This document shows, one piece after another, positions 26,475 to 41,924 of a DNA stretch of 64,000 nucleotides. The stretch covers positions 1 through 64,000 of the forward strand of contig CAMPDV010002037.1 in the NCBI GenBank assembly GCA_946699065.1. The letters run 5' to 3'. Below the pieces are notes generated by a model. It was given only the letters and a program-made list of their open reading frames with translations, was not told where the DNA came from and did not search any database. Position numbers and translations under genes: made by a program. Within the stretch, counting starts at the first letter, position 1, and each line of letters starts with the position of its first letter. Origin of the DNA: Loxodes magnus. Its lineage: Eukaryota; Ciliophora; Karyorelictea; Loxodida; Loxodidae.

Positions 26475-29400
26475 CTCACTTCAAAACATAACAAAAACAA
26501 TGTTTTTTATTACTTTAAAAATTACACAACTATTTTTCATACATTGTTAACTCACTCTGGTATTAAAATTTCGTATTCTCACTTCAAAACATCTATAAAA
26601 CAATGTTTTTTTTTACTTTAAAAATTACACAACTATTTTTCATACATTGTTAACTCACTCTGGTATTAAAATTTCGTATTCTTACTTCAAAACATCTATA
26701 AAACAATGTTTTTTTTTACTTTAAAAATTACACAACTATTTTTCATACATTGTTAACTCACTCTGGTATTAAAATTTCGTATTCTTACTTCAAAACATCT
26801 ATAAAACAAGGTTTTTTTTTACTTTAAAAATTACACAACTATTTTTCATACATTGTTAACTCACTCTGGTATTAAAATTTCGTATTCTCACTCCAAAACA
26901 TAACAAAAACAATGTTTTTTATTACTTTAAAAATTACACAACTATTTTTCATACATTGTTAACTCACTCTGGTATTAAAATTTCGTATTCTCACTCCAAA
27001 ACATAACAAAAACAATGTTTTTTTTTACTTTAAAAATTACACAACTATTTTTCATACATTGTTAACTCACTCTGGTATTAAAATTTCGTATTCTTACTTC
27101 AAAACATCTATAAAACAAGGTTTTTTTTTACTTTAAAAATTACACAACTATTTTTCATACATTGTTAACTCACTCTGGTATTAAAATTTCGTATTCTCAC
27201 TCCAAAACATAACAAAAACAATGTTTTTTATTACTTTAAAAATTACACAACTATTTTTCATACATTGTTAACTCACTCTGGTATTAAAATTTCGTATTCT
27301 CACTTCAAAACATCTATAAAACAATGTTTTTTTTTACTTTAAAAATTACACAACTATTTTTCATACATTGTTAACTCACTCTGGTATTAAAATTTCGTAT
27401 TCTCACTTCAAAACATCTATAAAACAAGGTTTTTTTTTTACTTTAAATATTACACAACTATTTTTCATACATTGTTAACTCACTCTGGTATTAAAATTTC
27501 GTATTCTCACTTCAAAACATCTATAAAACAATGTTTTTTTTTACTTTAAAAATTACACAACTATTTTTCATACATTGTTAACTCACTCTGGTATTAAAAT
27601 TTCGTATTCTCACTTCAAAACATCTATAAAACAATGTTTTTTTTTACTTTAAAAATTACACAACTATTTTTCATACATTGTTAACTCACTCTGGTATTAA
27701 AATTTCGTATTCTCACTTCAAAACATAACAAAAACAATGTTTTTTATTACTTTAAAAATTACACAACTATTTTTCATACATTGTTAACTCACTCTGGTAT
27801 TAAAATTTCGTATTCTCATTCCAAAACATCTATAAAACAATGTTTTTTATTACTTTAAAAATTACACAACTATTTTTCATACATTGTTAACTCACTCTGG
27901 TATTAAAATTTCGTATTCTCACTTCAAAACATCTATAAAACAATGTTTTTTTTTACTTTAAAAATTACACAACTATTTTTCATACATTGTTAACTCACTC
28001 TGGTATTAAAATTTCGTATTCTCACTTCAAAACATCTATAAAACAATGTTTTTTTTTACTTTAAATATTACACAACTATTTTTCATACATTGTTAACTCA
28101 CTCTGGTATTAAAATTTCGTATTCTCACTTCAAAACATCTATAAAACAAGGTTTTTTTTTACTTTAAAAATTACACAACTATTTTTCATACATTGTTAAC
28201 TCACTCTGGTATTAAAATTTCGTATTCTCACTCCAAAACATAACAAAAACAATGTTTTTTATTACTTTAAAAATTACACAACTATTTTTCATACATTGTT
28301 AACTCACTCTGGTATTAAAATTTCGTATTCTCACTTCAAAACATCTATAAAACAATGTTTTTTTTTACTTTAAAAATTACACAACTATTTTTCATACATT
28401 GTTAACTCACTCTGGTATTAAAATTTCGTATTCTTACTTCAAAACATCTATAAAACAATGTTTTTTTTTACTTTAAAAATTACACAACTATTTTTCATAC
28501 ATTGTTAACTCACTCTGGTATTAAAATTTCGTATTCTCACTCCAAAACATAACAAAAACAATGTTTTTTATTACTTTAAAAATTACACAACTATTTTTCA
28601 TACATTGTTAACTCACTCTGGTATTAAAATTTCGTATTCTCACTTCAAAACATCTATAAAACAATGTTTTTTTTTACTTTAAAAATTACACAACTATTTT
28701 TCATACATTGTTAACTCACTCTGGTATTAAAATTTCGTATTCTCATTCCAAAACATCTATAAAACAATGTTTTTTTTTACTTTAAAAATTACACAACTAT
28801 TTTTCATACATTGTTAACTCACTCTGGTATTAAAATTTCGTATTCTTACTTCAAAACATCTATAAAACAAGGTTTTTTTTTACTTTAAAAATTACACAAC
28901 TATTTTTCATACATTGTTAACTCACTCTGGTATTAAAATTTCGTATTCTCACTTCAAAACATAACAAAAACAATGTTTTTTATTACTTTAAAAATTACAC
29001 AACTATTTTTCATACATTGTTAACTCACTCTGGTATTAAAATTTCGTATTCTCACTTCAAAACATCTATAAAACAAGGTTTTTTTTTACTTTAAAAATTA
29101 CACAACTATTTTTCATACATTGTTAACTCACTCTGGTATTAAAATTTCGTATTCTTACTTCAAAACATAACAAAAACAAGGTTTTTTTTTACTTTAAAAA
29201 TTACACAACTATTTTTCATACATTGTTAACTCACTCTGGTATTAAAATTTCGTATTCTCACTCCAAAACATAACAAAAACTATGTTTTTTTTTACTTTAA
29301 AAATTACACAACTATTTTTCATACATTGTTAACTCACTCTGGTATTAAAATTTCGTATTCTCACTCCAAAACATCTATAAAACTATGTTTTTTTTTACTT

Positions 29401-31728
29401 TAAAAATTACACAACTATTTTTCATACATTGTTAACTCACTCTGGTATTAAAATTTCGTATTCTCACTTCAAAACATCTATAAAACAAGGTTTTTTTTTA
29501 CTTTAAAAATTACACAACTATTTTTCATACATTGTTAACTCACTCTGGTATTAAAATTTCGTATTCTCACTTCAAAACATCTATAAAACAATGTTTTTTT
29601 TTACTTTAAATATTACACAACTATTTTTCATACATTGTTAACTCACTCTGGTATTAAAATTTCGTATTCTCACTCCAAAACATAACAAAAACAATGTTTT
29701 TTTTTACTTTAAAAATTACACAACTATTTTTCATACATTGTTAACTCACTCTGGTATTAAAATTTCGTATTCTTACTTCAAAACATCTATAAAACAAGGT
29801 TTTTTTTTACTTTAAAAATTACACAACTATTTTTCATACATTGTTAACTCACTCTGGTATTAAAATTTCGTATTTTTACTTCAAAACATCTATAAAACAA
29901 TGTTTTTTATTACTTTAAAAATTACACAACTATTTTTCATACATTGTTAACTCACTCTGGTATTAAAATTTCGTATTCTCACTCCAAAACATAACAAAAA
30001 CTATGTTTTTTTTTACTTTAAAAATTACACAACTATTTTTCATACATTGTTAACTCACTCTGGTATTAAAATTTCGTATTCTCACTTCAAAACATCTATA
30101 AAACAAGGTTTTTTTTTACTTTAAAAATTACACAACTATTTTTCATACATTGTTAACTCACTCTGGTATTAAAATTTCGTATTCTCACTCCAAAACATCT
30201 ATAAAACAATGTTTTTTATTACTTTAAAAATTACACAACTATTTTTCATACATTGTTAACTCACTCTGGTATTAAAATTTCGTATTCTCACTTCAAAACA
30301 TCTATAAAACAATGTTTTTTTTTACTTTAAAAATTACACAACTATTTTTCATACATTGTTAACTCACTCTGGTATTAAAATTTCGTATTCTTACTTCAAA
30401 ACATCTATAAAACAAGGTTTTTTTTTACTTTAAAAATTACACAACTATTTTTCATACATTGTTAACTCACTCTGGTATTAAAATTTCGTATTCTCACTTC
30501 AAAACATAACAAAAACAATGTTTTTTATTACTTTAAAAATTACACAACTATTTTTCATACATTGTTAACTCACTCTGGTATTAAAATTTCGTATTCTCAC
30601 TTCAAAACATCTATAAAACAATGTTTTTTTTTACTTTAAATATTACACAACTATTTTTCATACATTGTTAACTCACTCTGGTATTAAAATTTCGTATTCT
30701 CACTCCAAAACATAACAAAAACAATGTTTTTTTTTACTTTAAAAATTACACAACTATTTTTCATACATTGTTAACTCACTCTGGTATTAAAATTTCGTAT
30801 TCTCACTCCAAAACATCTATAAAACAATGTTTTTTTTTACTTTAAAAATTACACAACTATTTTTCATACATTGTTAACTCACTCTGGTATTAAAATTTCG
30901 TATTCTCATTCCAAAACATAACAAAAACAATGTTTTTTTTTACTTTAAAAATTACACAACTATTTTTCATACATTGTTAACTCACTCTGGTATTAAAATT
31001 TCGTATTCTCACTTCAAAACATCTATAAAACAATGTTTTTTTTTACTTTAAAAATTACACAACTATTTTTCATACATTGTTAACTCACTCTGGTATTAAA
31101 ATTTCGTATTCTCACTTCAAAACATCTATAAAACAATGTTTTTTTTTACTTTAAATATTACACAACTATTTTTCATACATTGTTAACTCACTCTGGTATT
31201 AAAATTTCGTATTCTCACTTCAAAACATAACAAAAACAATGTTTTTTATTACTTTAAAAATTACACAACTATTTTTCATACATTGTTAACTCACTCTGGT
31301 ATTAAAATTTCGTATTCTCATTCCAAAACATCTATAAAACAAGGTTTTTTTTTACTTTAAAAATTACACAACTATTTTTCATACATTGTTAACTCACTCT
31401 GGTATTAAAATTTCGTATTCTCATTCCAAAACATCTATAAAACAATGTTTTTTTTTACTTTAAAAATTACACAACTATTTTTCATACATTGTTAACTCAC
31501 TCTGGTATTAAAATTTCGTATTCTCATTCCAAAACATCTATAAAACAATGTTTTTTTTTACTTTAAATATTACACAACTATTTTTCATACATTGTTAACT
31601 CACTCTGGTATTAAAATTTCGTATTCTCACTCCAAAACATCTATAAAACAATGTTTTTTTTTACTTTAAAAATTACACAACTATTTTTCATACATTGTTA
31701 ACTCACTCTGGTATTAAAATTTCGTATT

Positions 31729-33582
31729 CTCATTCCAAAACATCTATAAAACAAGGTTTTTTTTTACTTTAAAAATTACACAACTATTTTTCATACATTG
31801 TTAACTCACTCTGGTATTAAAATTTCGTATTCTTACTTCAAAACATCTATAAAACAATGTTTTTTTTTACTTTAAAAATTACACAACTATTTTTCATACA
31901 TTGTTAACTCACTCTGGTATTAAAATTTCGTATTCTCACTCCAAAACATCTATAAAACAATGTTTTTTTTTACTTTAAAAATTACACAACTATTTTTCAT
32001 ACATTGTTAACTCACTCTGGTATTAAAATTTCGTATTCTCACTCCAAAACATAACAAAAACTATGTTTTTTTTTACTTTAAAAATTACACAACTATTTTT
32101 CATACATTGTTAACTCACTCTGGTATTAAAATTTCGTATTCTCACTCCAAAACATAACAAAAACAATGTTTTTTTTTACTTTAAAAATTACACAACTATT
32201 TTTCATACATTGTTAACTCACTCTGGTATTAAAATTTCGTATTCTCACTTCAAAACATCTATAAAACAAGGTTTTTTTTTACTTTAAAAATTACACAACT
32301 ATTTTTCATACATTGTTAACTCACTCTGGTATTAAAATTTCGTATTCTTACTTCAAAACATCTATAAAACAATGTTTTTTTTTACTTTAAAAATTACACA
32401 ACTATTTTTCATACATTGTTAACTCACTCTGGTATTAAAATTTCGTATTCTCACTCCAAAACATAACAAAAACAATGTTTTTTTTTACTTTAAAAATTAC
32501 ACAACTATTTTTCATACATTGTTAACTCACTCTGGTATTAAAATTTCGTATTCTCACTTCAAAACATCTATAAAACAATGTTTTTTTTTACTTTAAAAAT
32601 TACACAACTATTTTTCATACATTGTTAACTCACTCTGGTATTAAAATTTCGTATTCTCATTCCAAAACATCTATAAAACAATGTTTTTTTTTACTTTAAA
32701 AATTACACAACTATTTTTCATACATTGTTAACTCACTCTGGTATTAAAATTTCGTATTCTCACTCCAAAACATAACAAAAACAATGTTTTTTTTTACTTT
32801 AAAAATTACACAACTATTTTTCATACATTGTTAACTCACTCTGGTATTAAAATTTCGTATTCTTACTTCAAAACATCTATAAAACAAGGTTTTTTTTTAC
32901 TTTAAATATTACACAACTATTTTTCATACATTGTTAACTCACTCTGGTATTAAAATTTCGTATTCTCACTTCAAAACATAACAAAAACAATGTTTTTTAT
33001 TACTTTAAAAATTACACAACTATTTTTCATACATTGTTAACTCACTCTGGTATTAAAATTTCGTATTCTCATTCCAAAACATCTATAAAACAAGGTTTTT
33101 TTTTACTTTAAAAATTACACAACTATTTTTCATACATTGTTAACTCACTCTGGTATTAAAATTTCGTATTCTCACTTCAAAACATCTATAAAACAAGGTT
33201 TTTTTTTACTTTAAAAATTACACAACTATTTTTCATACATTGTTAACTCACTCTGGTATTAAAATTTCGTATTCTCATTCCAAAACATCTATAAAACAAT
33301 GTTTTTTTTTACTTTAAAAATTACACAACTATTTTTCATACATTGTTAACTCACTCTGGTATTAAAATTTCGTATTCTCACTTCAAAACATCTATAAAAC
33401 AATGTTTTTTTTTACTTTAAAAATTACACAACTATTTTTCATACATTGTTAACTCACTCTGGTATTAAAATTTCGTATTCTCATTCCAAAACATCTATAA
33501 AACAAGGTTTTTTTTTACTTTAAAAATTACACAACTATTTTTCATACATTGTTAACTCACTCTGGTATTAAAATTTCGTATT
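31729..33582. repeat. Long block copied 36 and 35 monomers downstream (copy 1)
   Basis: Units at 31729-32655 (nine) match 35437-36363 at exactly 3708 bp (36 monomers). Units at 32965-33582 (six, starting with aacaaaaa/T6-A-T2) match 36570-37187 at exactly 3605 bp (35 monomers). Between them copy 1 has three units (32656-32964) and copy 2 has two (36364-36569), so one monomer was lost or gained inside the block and the local barcodes changed. This region is rich in ctcattcc units. Confidence 0.85.
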
Positions 33583-34818
33583 CTCACTCCAAAACATAAC
33601 AAAAACAATGTTTTTTTTTACTTTAAAAATTACACAACTATTTTTCATACATTGTTAACTCACTCTGGTATTAAAATTTCGTATTCTCACTCCAAAACAT
33701 AACAAAAACTATGTTTTTTTTTACTTTAAAAATTACACAACTATTTTTCATACATTGTTAACTCACTCTGGTATTAAAATTTCGTATTCTTACTTCAAAA
33801 CATAACAAAAACAATGTTTTTTTTTACTTTAAAAATTACACAACTATTTTTCATACATTGTTAACTCACTCTGGTATTAAAATTTCGTATTCTCATTCCA
33901 AAACATCTATAAAACAAGGTTTTTTTTTACTTTAAAAATTACACAACTATTTTTCATACATTGTTAACTCACTCTGGTATTAAAATTTCGTATTCTCACT
34001 CCAAAACATAACAAAAACAATGTTTTTTTTTACTTTAAAAATTACACAACTATTTTTCATACATTGTTAACTCACTCTGGTATTAAAATTTCGTATTCTC
34101 ACTCCAAAACATAACAAAAACTATGTTTTTTTTTACTTTAAAAATTACACAACTATTTTTCATACATTGTTAACTCACTCTGGTATTAAAATTTCGTATT
34201 CTCACTCCAAAACATAACAAAAACTATGTTTTTTTTTACTTTAAAAATTACACAACTATTTTTCATACATTGTTAACTCACTCTGGTATTAAAATTTCGT
34301 ATTCTTACTTCAAAACATAACAAAAACAATGTTTTTTTTTACTTTAAAAATTACACAACTATTTTTCATACATTGTTAACTCACTCTGGTATTAAAATTT
34401 CGTATTCTCATTCCAAAACATCTATAAAACAAGGTTTTTTTTTACTTTAAAAATTACACAACTATTTTTCATACATTGTTAACTCACTCTGGTATTAAAA
34501 TTTCGTATTCTCACTCCAAAACATAACAAAAACAATGTTTTTTTTTACTTTAAAAATTACACAACTATTTTTCATACATTGTTAACTCACTCTGGTATTA
34601 AAATTTCGTATTCTCACTCCAAAACATAACAAAAACTATGTTTTTTTTTACTTTAAAAATTACACAACTATTTTTCATACATTGTTAACTCACTCTGGTA
34701 TTAAAATTTCGTATTCTTACTTCAAAACATAACAAAAACAATGTTTTTTTTTACTTTAAAAATTACACAACTATTTTTCATACATTGTTAACTCACTCTG
34801 GTATTAAAATTTCGTATT
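33480..34818. repeat. 4-mer / 5-mer / 4-mer tandem higher-order repeat
   Basis: The motif ctcattcc/caagg, ctcactcc/aacaaaaa/caatg, ctcactcc/aacaaaaa/ctatg, cttacttc/aacaaaaa/caatg runs three times, starting at 33480, 33892 and 34407. The starts are 412 bp and 515 bp apart, because the middle copy has one extra ctatg unit (34201), itself a duplicate of its neighbour (34098). This shows a single-monomer duplication inside a tetramer repeat. The pattern ends at 34819 with a ctataaaa unit. Confidence 0.92.
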
Positions 34819-35436
34819 CTCACTCCAAAACATCTATAAAACAATGTTTTTTTTTACTTTAAAAATTACACAACTATTTTTCATACATTGTTAACTCACT
34901 CTGGTATTAAAATTTCGTATTCTCACTTCAAAACATAACAAAAACAATGTTTTTTATTACTTTAAAAATTACACAACTATTTTTCATACATTGTTAACTC
35001 ACTCTGGTATTAAAATTTCGTATTCTCATTCCAAAACATCTATAAAACAAGGTTTTTTTTTACTTTAAAAATTACACAACTATTTTTCATACATTGTTAA
35101 CTCACTCTGGTATTAAAATTTCGTATTCTCATTCCAAAACATCTATAAAACAATGTTTTTTTTTACTTTAAAAATTACACAACTATTTTTCATACATTGT
35201 TAACTCACTCTGGTATTAAAATTTCGTATTCTCACTCCAAAACATAACAAAAACAATGTTTTTTTTTACTTTAAAAATTACACAACTATTTTTCATACAT
35301 TGTTAACTCACTCTGGTATTAAAATTTCGTATTCTCACTTCAAAACATCTATAAAACAATGTTTTTTTTTACTTTAAAAATTACACAACTATTTTTCATA
35401 CATTGTTAACTCACTCTGGTATTAAAATTTCGTATT

Positions 35437-37187
35437 CTCATTCCAAAACATCTATAAAACAAGGTTTTTTTTTACTTTAAAAATTACACAACTATTTTTC
35501 ATACATTGTTAACTCACTCTGGTATTAAAATTTCGTATTCTTACTTCAAAACATCTATAAAACAATGTTTTTTTTTACTTTAAAAATTACACAACTATTT
35601 TTCATACATTGTTAACTCACTCTGGTATTAAAATTTCGTATTCTCACTCCAAAACATCTATAAAACAATGTTTTTTTTTACTTTAAAAATTACACAACTA
35701 TTTTTCATACATTGTTAACTCACTCTGGTATTAAAATTTCGTATTCTCACTCCAAAACATAACAAAAACTATGTTTTTTTTTACTTTAAAAATTACACAA
35801 CTATTTTTCATACATTGTTAACTCACTCTGGTATTAAAATTTCGTATTCTCACTCCAAAACATAACAAAAACAATGTTTTTTTTTACTTTAAAAATTACA
35901 CAACTATTTTTCATACATTGTTAACTCACTCTGGTATTAAAATTTCGTATTCTCACTTCAAAACATCTATAAAACAAGGTTTTTTTTTACTTTAAAAATT
36001 ACACAACTATTTTTCATACATTGTTAACTCACTCTGGTATTAAAATTTCGTATTCTTACTTCAAAACATCTATAAAACAATGTTTTTTTTTACTTTAAAA
36101 ATTACACAACTATTTTTCATACATTGTTAACTCACTCTGGTATTAAAATTTCGTATTCTCACTCCAAAACATAACAAAAACAATGTTTTTTTTTACTTTA
36201 AAAATTACACAACTATTTTTCATACATTGTTAACTCACTCTGGTATTAAAATTTCGTATTCTCACTTCAAAACATCTATAAAACAATGTTTTTTTTTACT
36301 TTAAAAATTACACAACTATTTTTCATACATTGTTAACTCACTCTGGTATTAAAATTTCGTATTCTTACTTCAAAACATCTATAAAACAAGGTTTTTTTTT
36401 ACTTTAAAAATTACACAACTATTTTTCATACATTGTTAACTCACTCTGGTATTAAAATTTCGTATTCTCACTCCAAAACATAACAAAAACAATGTTTTTT
36501 ATTACTTTAAATATTACACAACTATTTTTCATACATTGTTAACTCACTCTGGTATTAAAATTTCGTATTCTCACTTCAAAACATAACAAAAACAATGTTT
36601 TTTATTACTTTAAAAATTACACAACTATTTTTCATACATTGTTAACTCACTCTGGTATTAAAATTTCGTATTCTCATTCCAAAACATCTATAAAACAAGG
36701 TTTTTTTTTACTTTAAAAATTACACAACTATTTTTCATACATTGTTAACTCACTCTGGTATTAAAATTTCGTATTCTCACTTCAAAACATCTATAAAACA
36801 AGGTTTTTTTTTACTTTAAAAATTACACAACTATTTTTCATACATTGTTAACTCACTCTGGTATTAAAATTTCGTATTCTCATTCCAAAACATCTATAAA
36901 ACAATGTTTTTTTTTACTTTAAAAATTACACAACTATTTTTCATACATTGTTAACTCACTCTGGTATTAAAATTTCGTATTCTCACTTCAAAACATCTAT
37001 AAAACAATGTTTTTTTTTACTTTAAAAATTACACAACTATTTTTCATACATTGTTAACTCACTCTGGTATTAAAATTTCGTATTCTCATTCCAAAACATC
37101 TATAAAACAAGGTTTTTTTTTACTTTAAAAATTACACAACTATTTTTCATACATTGTTAACTCACTCTGGTATTAAAATTTCGTATT
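35437..37187. repeat. Long block, copy 2 of 31729-33582
   Basis: Matches the first copy in its left nine and right six units. The middle contains 36467, a unit joining T6-A-T2 with A35T. That combination was seen in only one other place (53259), so it looks like a recombinant monomer. The run from 35746 to 36569 also resembles 37806-38629 at an offset of 2060 bp. Confidence 0.83.
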
Positions 37188-37805
37188 CTCACTCCAAAAC
37201 ATAACAAAAACTATGTTTTTTTTTACTTTAAAAATTACACAACTATTTTTCATACATTGTTAACTCACTCTGGTATTAAAATTTCGTATTCTCACTCCAA
37301 AACATAACAAAAACAATGTTTTTTTTTACTTTAAAAATTACACAACTATTTTTCATACATTGTTAACTCACTCTGGTATTAAAATTTCGTATTCTCATTC
37401 CAAAACATCTATAAAACAATGTTTTTTTTTACTTTAAAAATTACACAACTATTTTTCATACATTGTTAACTTACTCTGGTATTAAAATTTCGTATTCTCA
37501 CTTCAAAACATCTATAAAACAAGGTTTTTTTTTACTTTAAAAATTACACAACTATTTTTCATACATTGTTAACTCACTCTGGTATTAAAATTTCGTATTC
37601 TCACTTCAAAACATCTATAAAACAATGTTTTTTTTTACTTTAAAAATTACACAACTATTTTTCATACATTGTTAACTCACTCTGGTATTAAAATTTCGTA
37701 TTCTCACTTCAAAACATCTATAAAACAAGGTTTTTTTTTACTTTAAAAATTACACAACTATTTTTCATACATTGTTAACTCACTCTGGTATTAAAATTTC
37801 GTATT

Positions 37806-38629
37806 CTCACTCCAAAACATAACAAAAACTATGTTTTTTTTTACTTTAAAAATTACACAACTATTTTTCATACATTGTTAACTCACTCTGGTATTAAAAT
37901 TTCGTATTCTCACTCCAAAACATAACAAAAACAATGTTTTTTTTTACTTTAAAAATTACACAACTATTTTTCATACATTGTTAACTCACTCTGGTATTAA
38001 AATTTCGTATTCTCACTTCAAAACATAACAAAAACAAGGTTTTTTTTTACTTTAAAAATTACACAACTATTTTTCATACATTGTTAACTCACTCTGGTAT
38101 TAAAATTTCGTATTCTTACTTCAAAACATCTATAAAACAATGTTTTTTTTTACTTTAAAAATTACACAACTATTTTTCATACATTGTTAACTCACTCTGG
38201 TATTAAAATTTCGTATTCTCACTCCAAAACATAACAAAAACAATGTTTTTTTTTACTTTAAAAATTACACAACTATTTTTCATACATTGTTAACTCACTC
38301 TGGTATTAAAATTTCGTATTCTCACTTCAAAACATCTATAAAACAATGTTTTTTTTTACTTTAAAAATTACACAACTATTTTTCATACATTGTTAACTCA
38401 CTCTGGTATTAAAATTTCGTATTCTTACTTCAAAACATCTATAAAACAAGGTTTTTTTTTACTTTAAAAATTACACAACTATTTTTCATACATTGTTAAC
38501 TCACTCTGGTATTAAAATTTCGTATTCTCACTCCAAAACATAACAAAAACAATGTTTTTTATTACTTTAAAAATTACACAACTATTTTTCATACATTGTT
38601 AACTCACTCTGGTATTAAAATTTCGTATT
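37806..38629. repeat. 8-monomer partial third copy of the 32.0/35.7 kb block
   Basis: Order: ctcactcc/aacaaaaa/ctatg, ctcactcc/aacaaaaa/caatg, ctcacttc/caagg, cttacttc, ctcactcc/aacaaaaa, ctcacttc, cttacttc/caagg, ctcactcc/aacaaaaa/T6-A-T2. It matches 35746-36569 at exactly 2060 bp (20 monomers). The third unit has aacaaaaa here and ctataaaa there, and the last unit lacks A35T here. The first six units also match 32038-32655. Confidence 0.8.
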
Positions 38630-39350
38630 CTCACTTCAAAACATCTATAAAACAATGTTTTTTTTTACTTTAAAAATTACACAACTATTTTTCATACATT
38701 GTTAACTCACTCTGGTATTAAAATTTCGTATTCTCACTTCAAAACATCTATAAAACAATGTTTTTTTTTACTTTAAAAATTACACAACTATTTTTCATAC
38801 ATTGTTAACTCACTCTGGTATTAAAATTTCGTATTCTCACTTCAAAACATCTATAAAACAAGGTTTTTTTTTACTTTAAAAATTACACAACTATTTTTCA
38901 TACATTGTTAACTCACTCTGGTATTAAAATTTCGTATTCTCATTCCAAAACATCTATAAAACAATGTTTTTTTTTACTTTAAAAATTACACAACTATTTT
39001 TCATACATTGTTAACTCACTCTGGTATTAAAATTTCGTATTCTCACTTCAAAACATCTATAAAACAATGTTTTTTTTTACTTTAAAAATTACACAACTAT
39101 TTTTCATACATTGTTAACTCACTCTGGTATTAAAATTTCGTATTCTCACTTCAAAACATCTATAAAACAATGTTTTTTTTTACTTTAAAAATTACACAAC
39201 TATTTTTCATACATTGTTAACTCACTCTGGTATTAAAATTTCGTATTCTCACTCCAAAACATAACAAAAACAATGTTTTTTTTTACTTTAAAAATTACAC
39301 AACTATTTTTCATACATTGTTAACTCACTCTGGTATTAAAATTTCGTATT

Positions 39351-41924
39351 CTCACTTCAAAACATCTATAAAACAATGTTTTTTTTTACTTTAAAAATTA
39401 CACAACTATTTTTCATGCATTGTTAACTCACTCTGGTATTAAAATTTCGTATTCTTACTTCAAAACATAACAAAAACTATGTTTTTTTTTACTTTAAAAA
39501 TTACACAACTATTTTTCATACATTGTTAACTCACTCTGGTATTAAAATTTCGTATTCTCACTCCAAAACATCTATAAAACAATGTTTTTTTTTACTTTAA
39601 AAATTACACAACTATTTTTCATACATTGTTAACTCACTCTGGTATTAAAATTTCGTATTCTCACTCCAAAACATAACAAAAACTATGTTTTTTTTTACTT
39701 TAAAAATTACACAACTATTTTTCATACATTGTTAACTCACTCTGGTATTAAAATTTCGTATTCTCACTCCAAAACATCTATAAAACAAGGTTTTTTTTTA
39801 CTTTAAAAATTACACAACTATTTTTCATACATTGTTAACTCACTCTGGTATTAAAATTTCGTATTCTCACTCCAAAACATAACAAAAACAATGTTTTTTA
39901 TTACTTTAAAAATTACACAACTATTTTTCATACATTGTTAACTCACTCTGGTATTAAAATTTCGTATTCTCACTTCAAAACATAACAAAAACAATGTTTT
40001 TTTTACTTTAAAAATTACACAACTATTTTTCATACATTGTTAACTCACTCTGGTATTAAAATTTCGTATTCTCACTTCAAAACATCTATAAAACAAGGTT
40101 TTTTTTTACTTTAAAAATTACACAACTATTTTTCATACATTGTTAACTCACTCTGGTATTAAAATTTCGTATTCTCACTCCAAAACATAACAAAAACAAT
40201 GTTTTTTTTTACTTTAAAAATTACACAACTATTTTTCATACATTGTTAACTCACTCTGGTATTAAAATTTCGTATTCTCACTCCAAAACATCTATAAAAC
40301 TATGTTTTTTTTTACTTTAAAAATTACACAACTATTTTTCATACATTGTTAACTCACTCTGGTATTAAAATTTCGTATTCTCACTCCAAAACATAACAAA
40401 AACAATGTTTTTTATTACTTTAAAAATTACACAACTATTTTTCATACATTGTTAACTCACTCTGGTATTAAAATTTCGTATTCTCACTTCAAAACATCTA
40501 TAAAACAATGTTTTTTTTTACTTTAAAAATTACACAACTATTTTTCATACATTGTTAACTCACTCTGGTATTAAAATTTCGTATTCTCACTTCAAAACAT
40601 CTATAAAACAATGTTTTTTTTTACTTTAAAAATTACACAACTATTTTTCATACATTGTTAACTCACTCTGGTATTAAAATTTCGTATTCTCACTTCAAAA
40701 CATCTATAAAACAAGGTTTTTTTTTACTTTAAAAATTACACAACTATTTTTCATACATTGTTAACTCACTCTGGTATTAAAATTTCGTATTCTCACTTCA
40801 AAACATCTATAAAACAATGTTTTTTTTTACTTTAAAAATTACACAACTATTTTTCATACATTGTTAACTCACTCTGGTATTAAAATTTCGTATTCTCACT
40901 TCAAAACATCTATAAAACAATGTTTTTTTTTACTTTAAAAATTACACAACTATTTTTCATACATTGTTAACTCACTCTGGTATTAAAATTTCGTATTCTC
41001 ACTCCAAAACATCTATAAAACAAGGTTTTTTTTTACTTTAAAAATTACACAACTATTTTTCATACATTGTTAACTCACTCTGGTATTAAAATTTCGTATT
41101 CTCACTTCAAAACATCTATAAAACAAGGTTTTTTTTTACTTTAAAAATTACACAACTATTTTTCATACATTGTTAACTCACTCTGGTATTAAAATTTCGT
41201 ATTCTCACTTCAAAACATAACAAAAACTATGTTTTTTTTTACTTTAAAAATTACACAACTATTTTTCATGCATTGTTAACTCACTCTGGTATTAAAATTT
41301 CGTATTCTTACTTCAAAACATAACAAAAACTATGTTTTTTTTTACTTTAAAAATTACACAACTATTTTTCATACATTGTTAACTCACTCTGGTATTAAAA
41401 TTTCGTATTCTCACTCCAAAACATCTATAAAACAATGTTTTTTTTTACTTTAAAAATTACACAACTATTTTTCATACATTGTTAACTCACTCTGGTATTA
41501 AAATTTCGTATTCTCACTCCAAAACATAACAAAAACTATGTTTTTTTTTACTTTAAAAATTACACAACTATTTTTCATACATTGTTAACTCACTCTGGTA
41601 TTAAAATTTCGTATTCTCACTCCAAAACATCTATAAAACTATGTTTTTTTTTACTTTAAAAATTACACAACTATTTTTCATACATTGTTAACTCACTCTG
41701 GTATTAAAATTTCGTATTCTCACTCCAAAACATAACAAAAACAATGTTTTTTATTACTTTAAAAATTACACAACTATTTTTCATACATTGTTAACTCACT
41801 CTGGTATTAAAATTTCGTATTCTCACTTCAAAACATCTATAAAACAATGTTTTTTTTTACTTTAAAAATTACACAACTATTTTTCATACATTGTTAACTC
41901 ACTCTGGTATTAAAATTTCGTATT
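39351..41924. repeat. Mosaic region built from two nearby source segments
   Basis: Units 41204-41615 (four) follow 39351-39762: an A56G unit, then cttacttc/aacaaaaa/ctatg, ctcactcc/caatg, ctcactcc/aacaaaaa/ctatg. The A56G marks are 1853 bp apart (18 monomers less one T, due to the T8 unit near 39997). The next three units, 41616-41924, instead follow 40277-40585: ctcactcc/ctataaaa/ctatg, aacaaaaa/T6-A-T2, ctcacttc. The switch between sources falls near 41616. The first unit differs slightly (aacaaaaa/ctatg at 41204 against ctataaaa/caatg at 39351). Confidence 0.72.
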
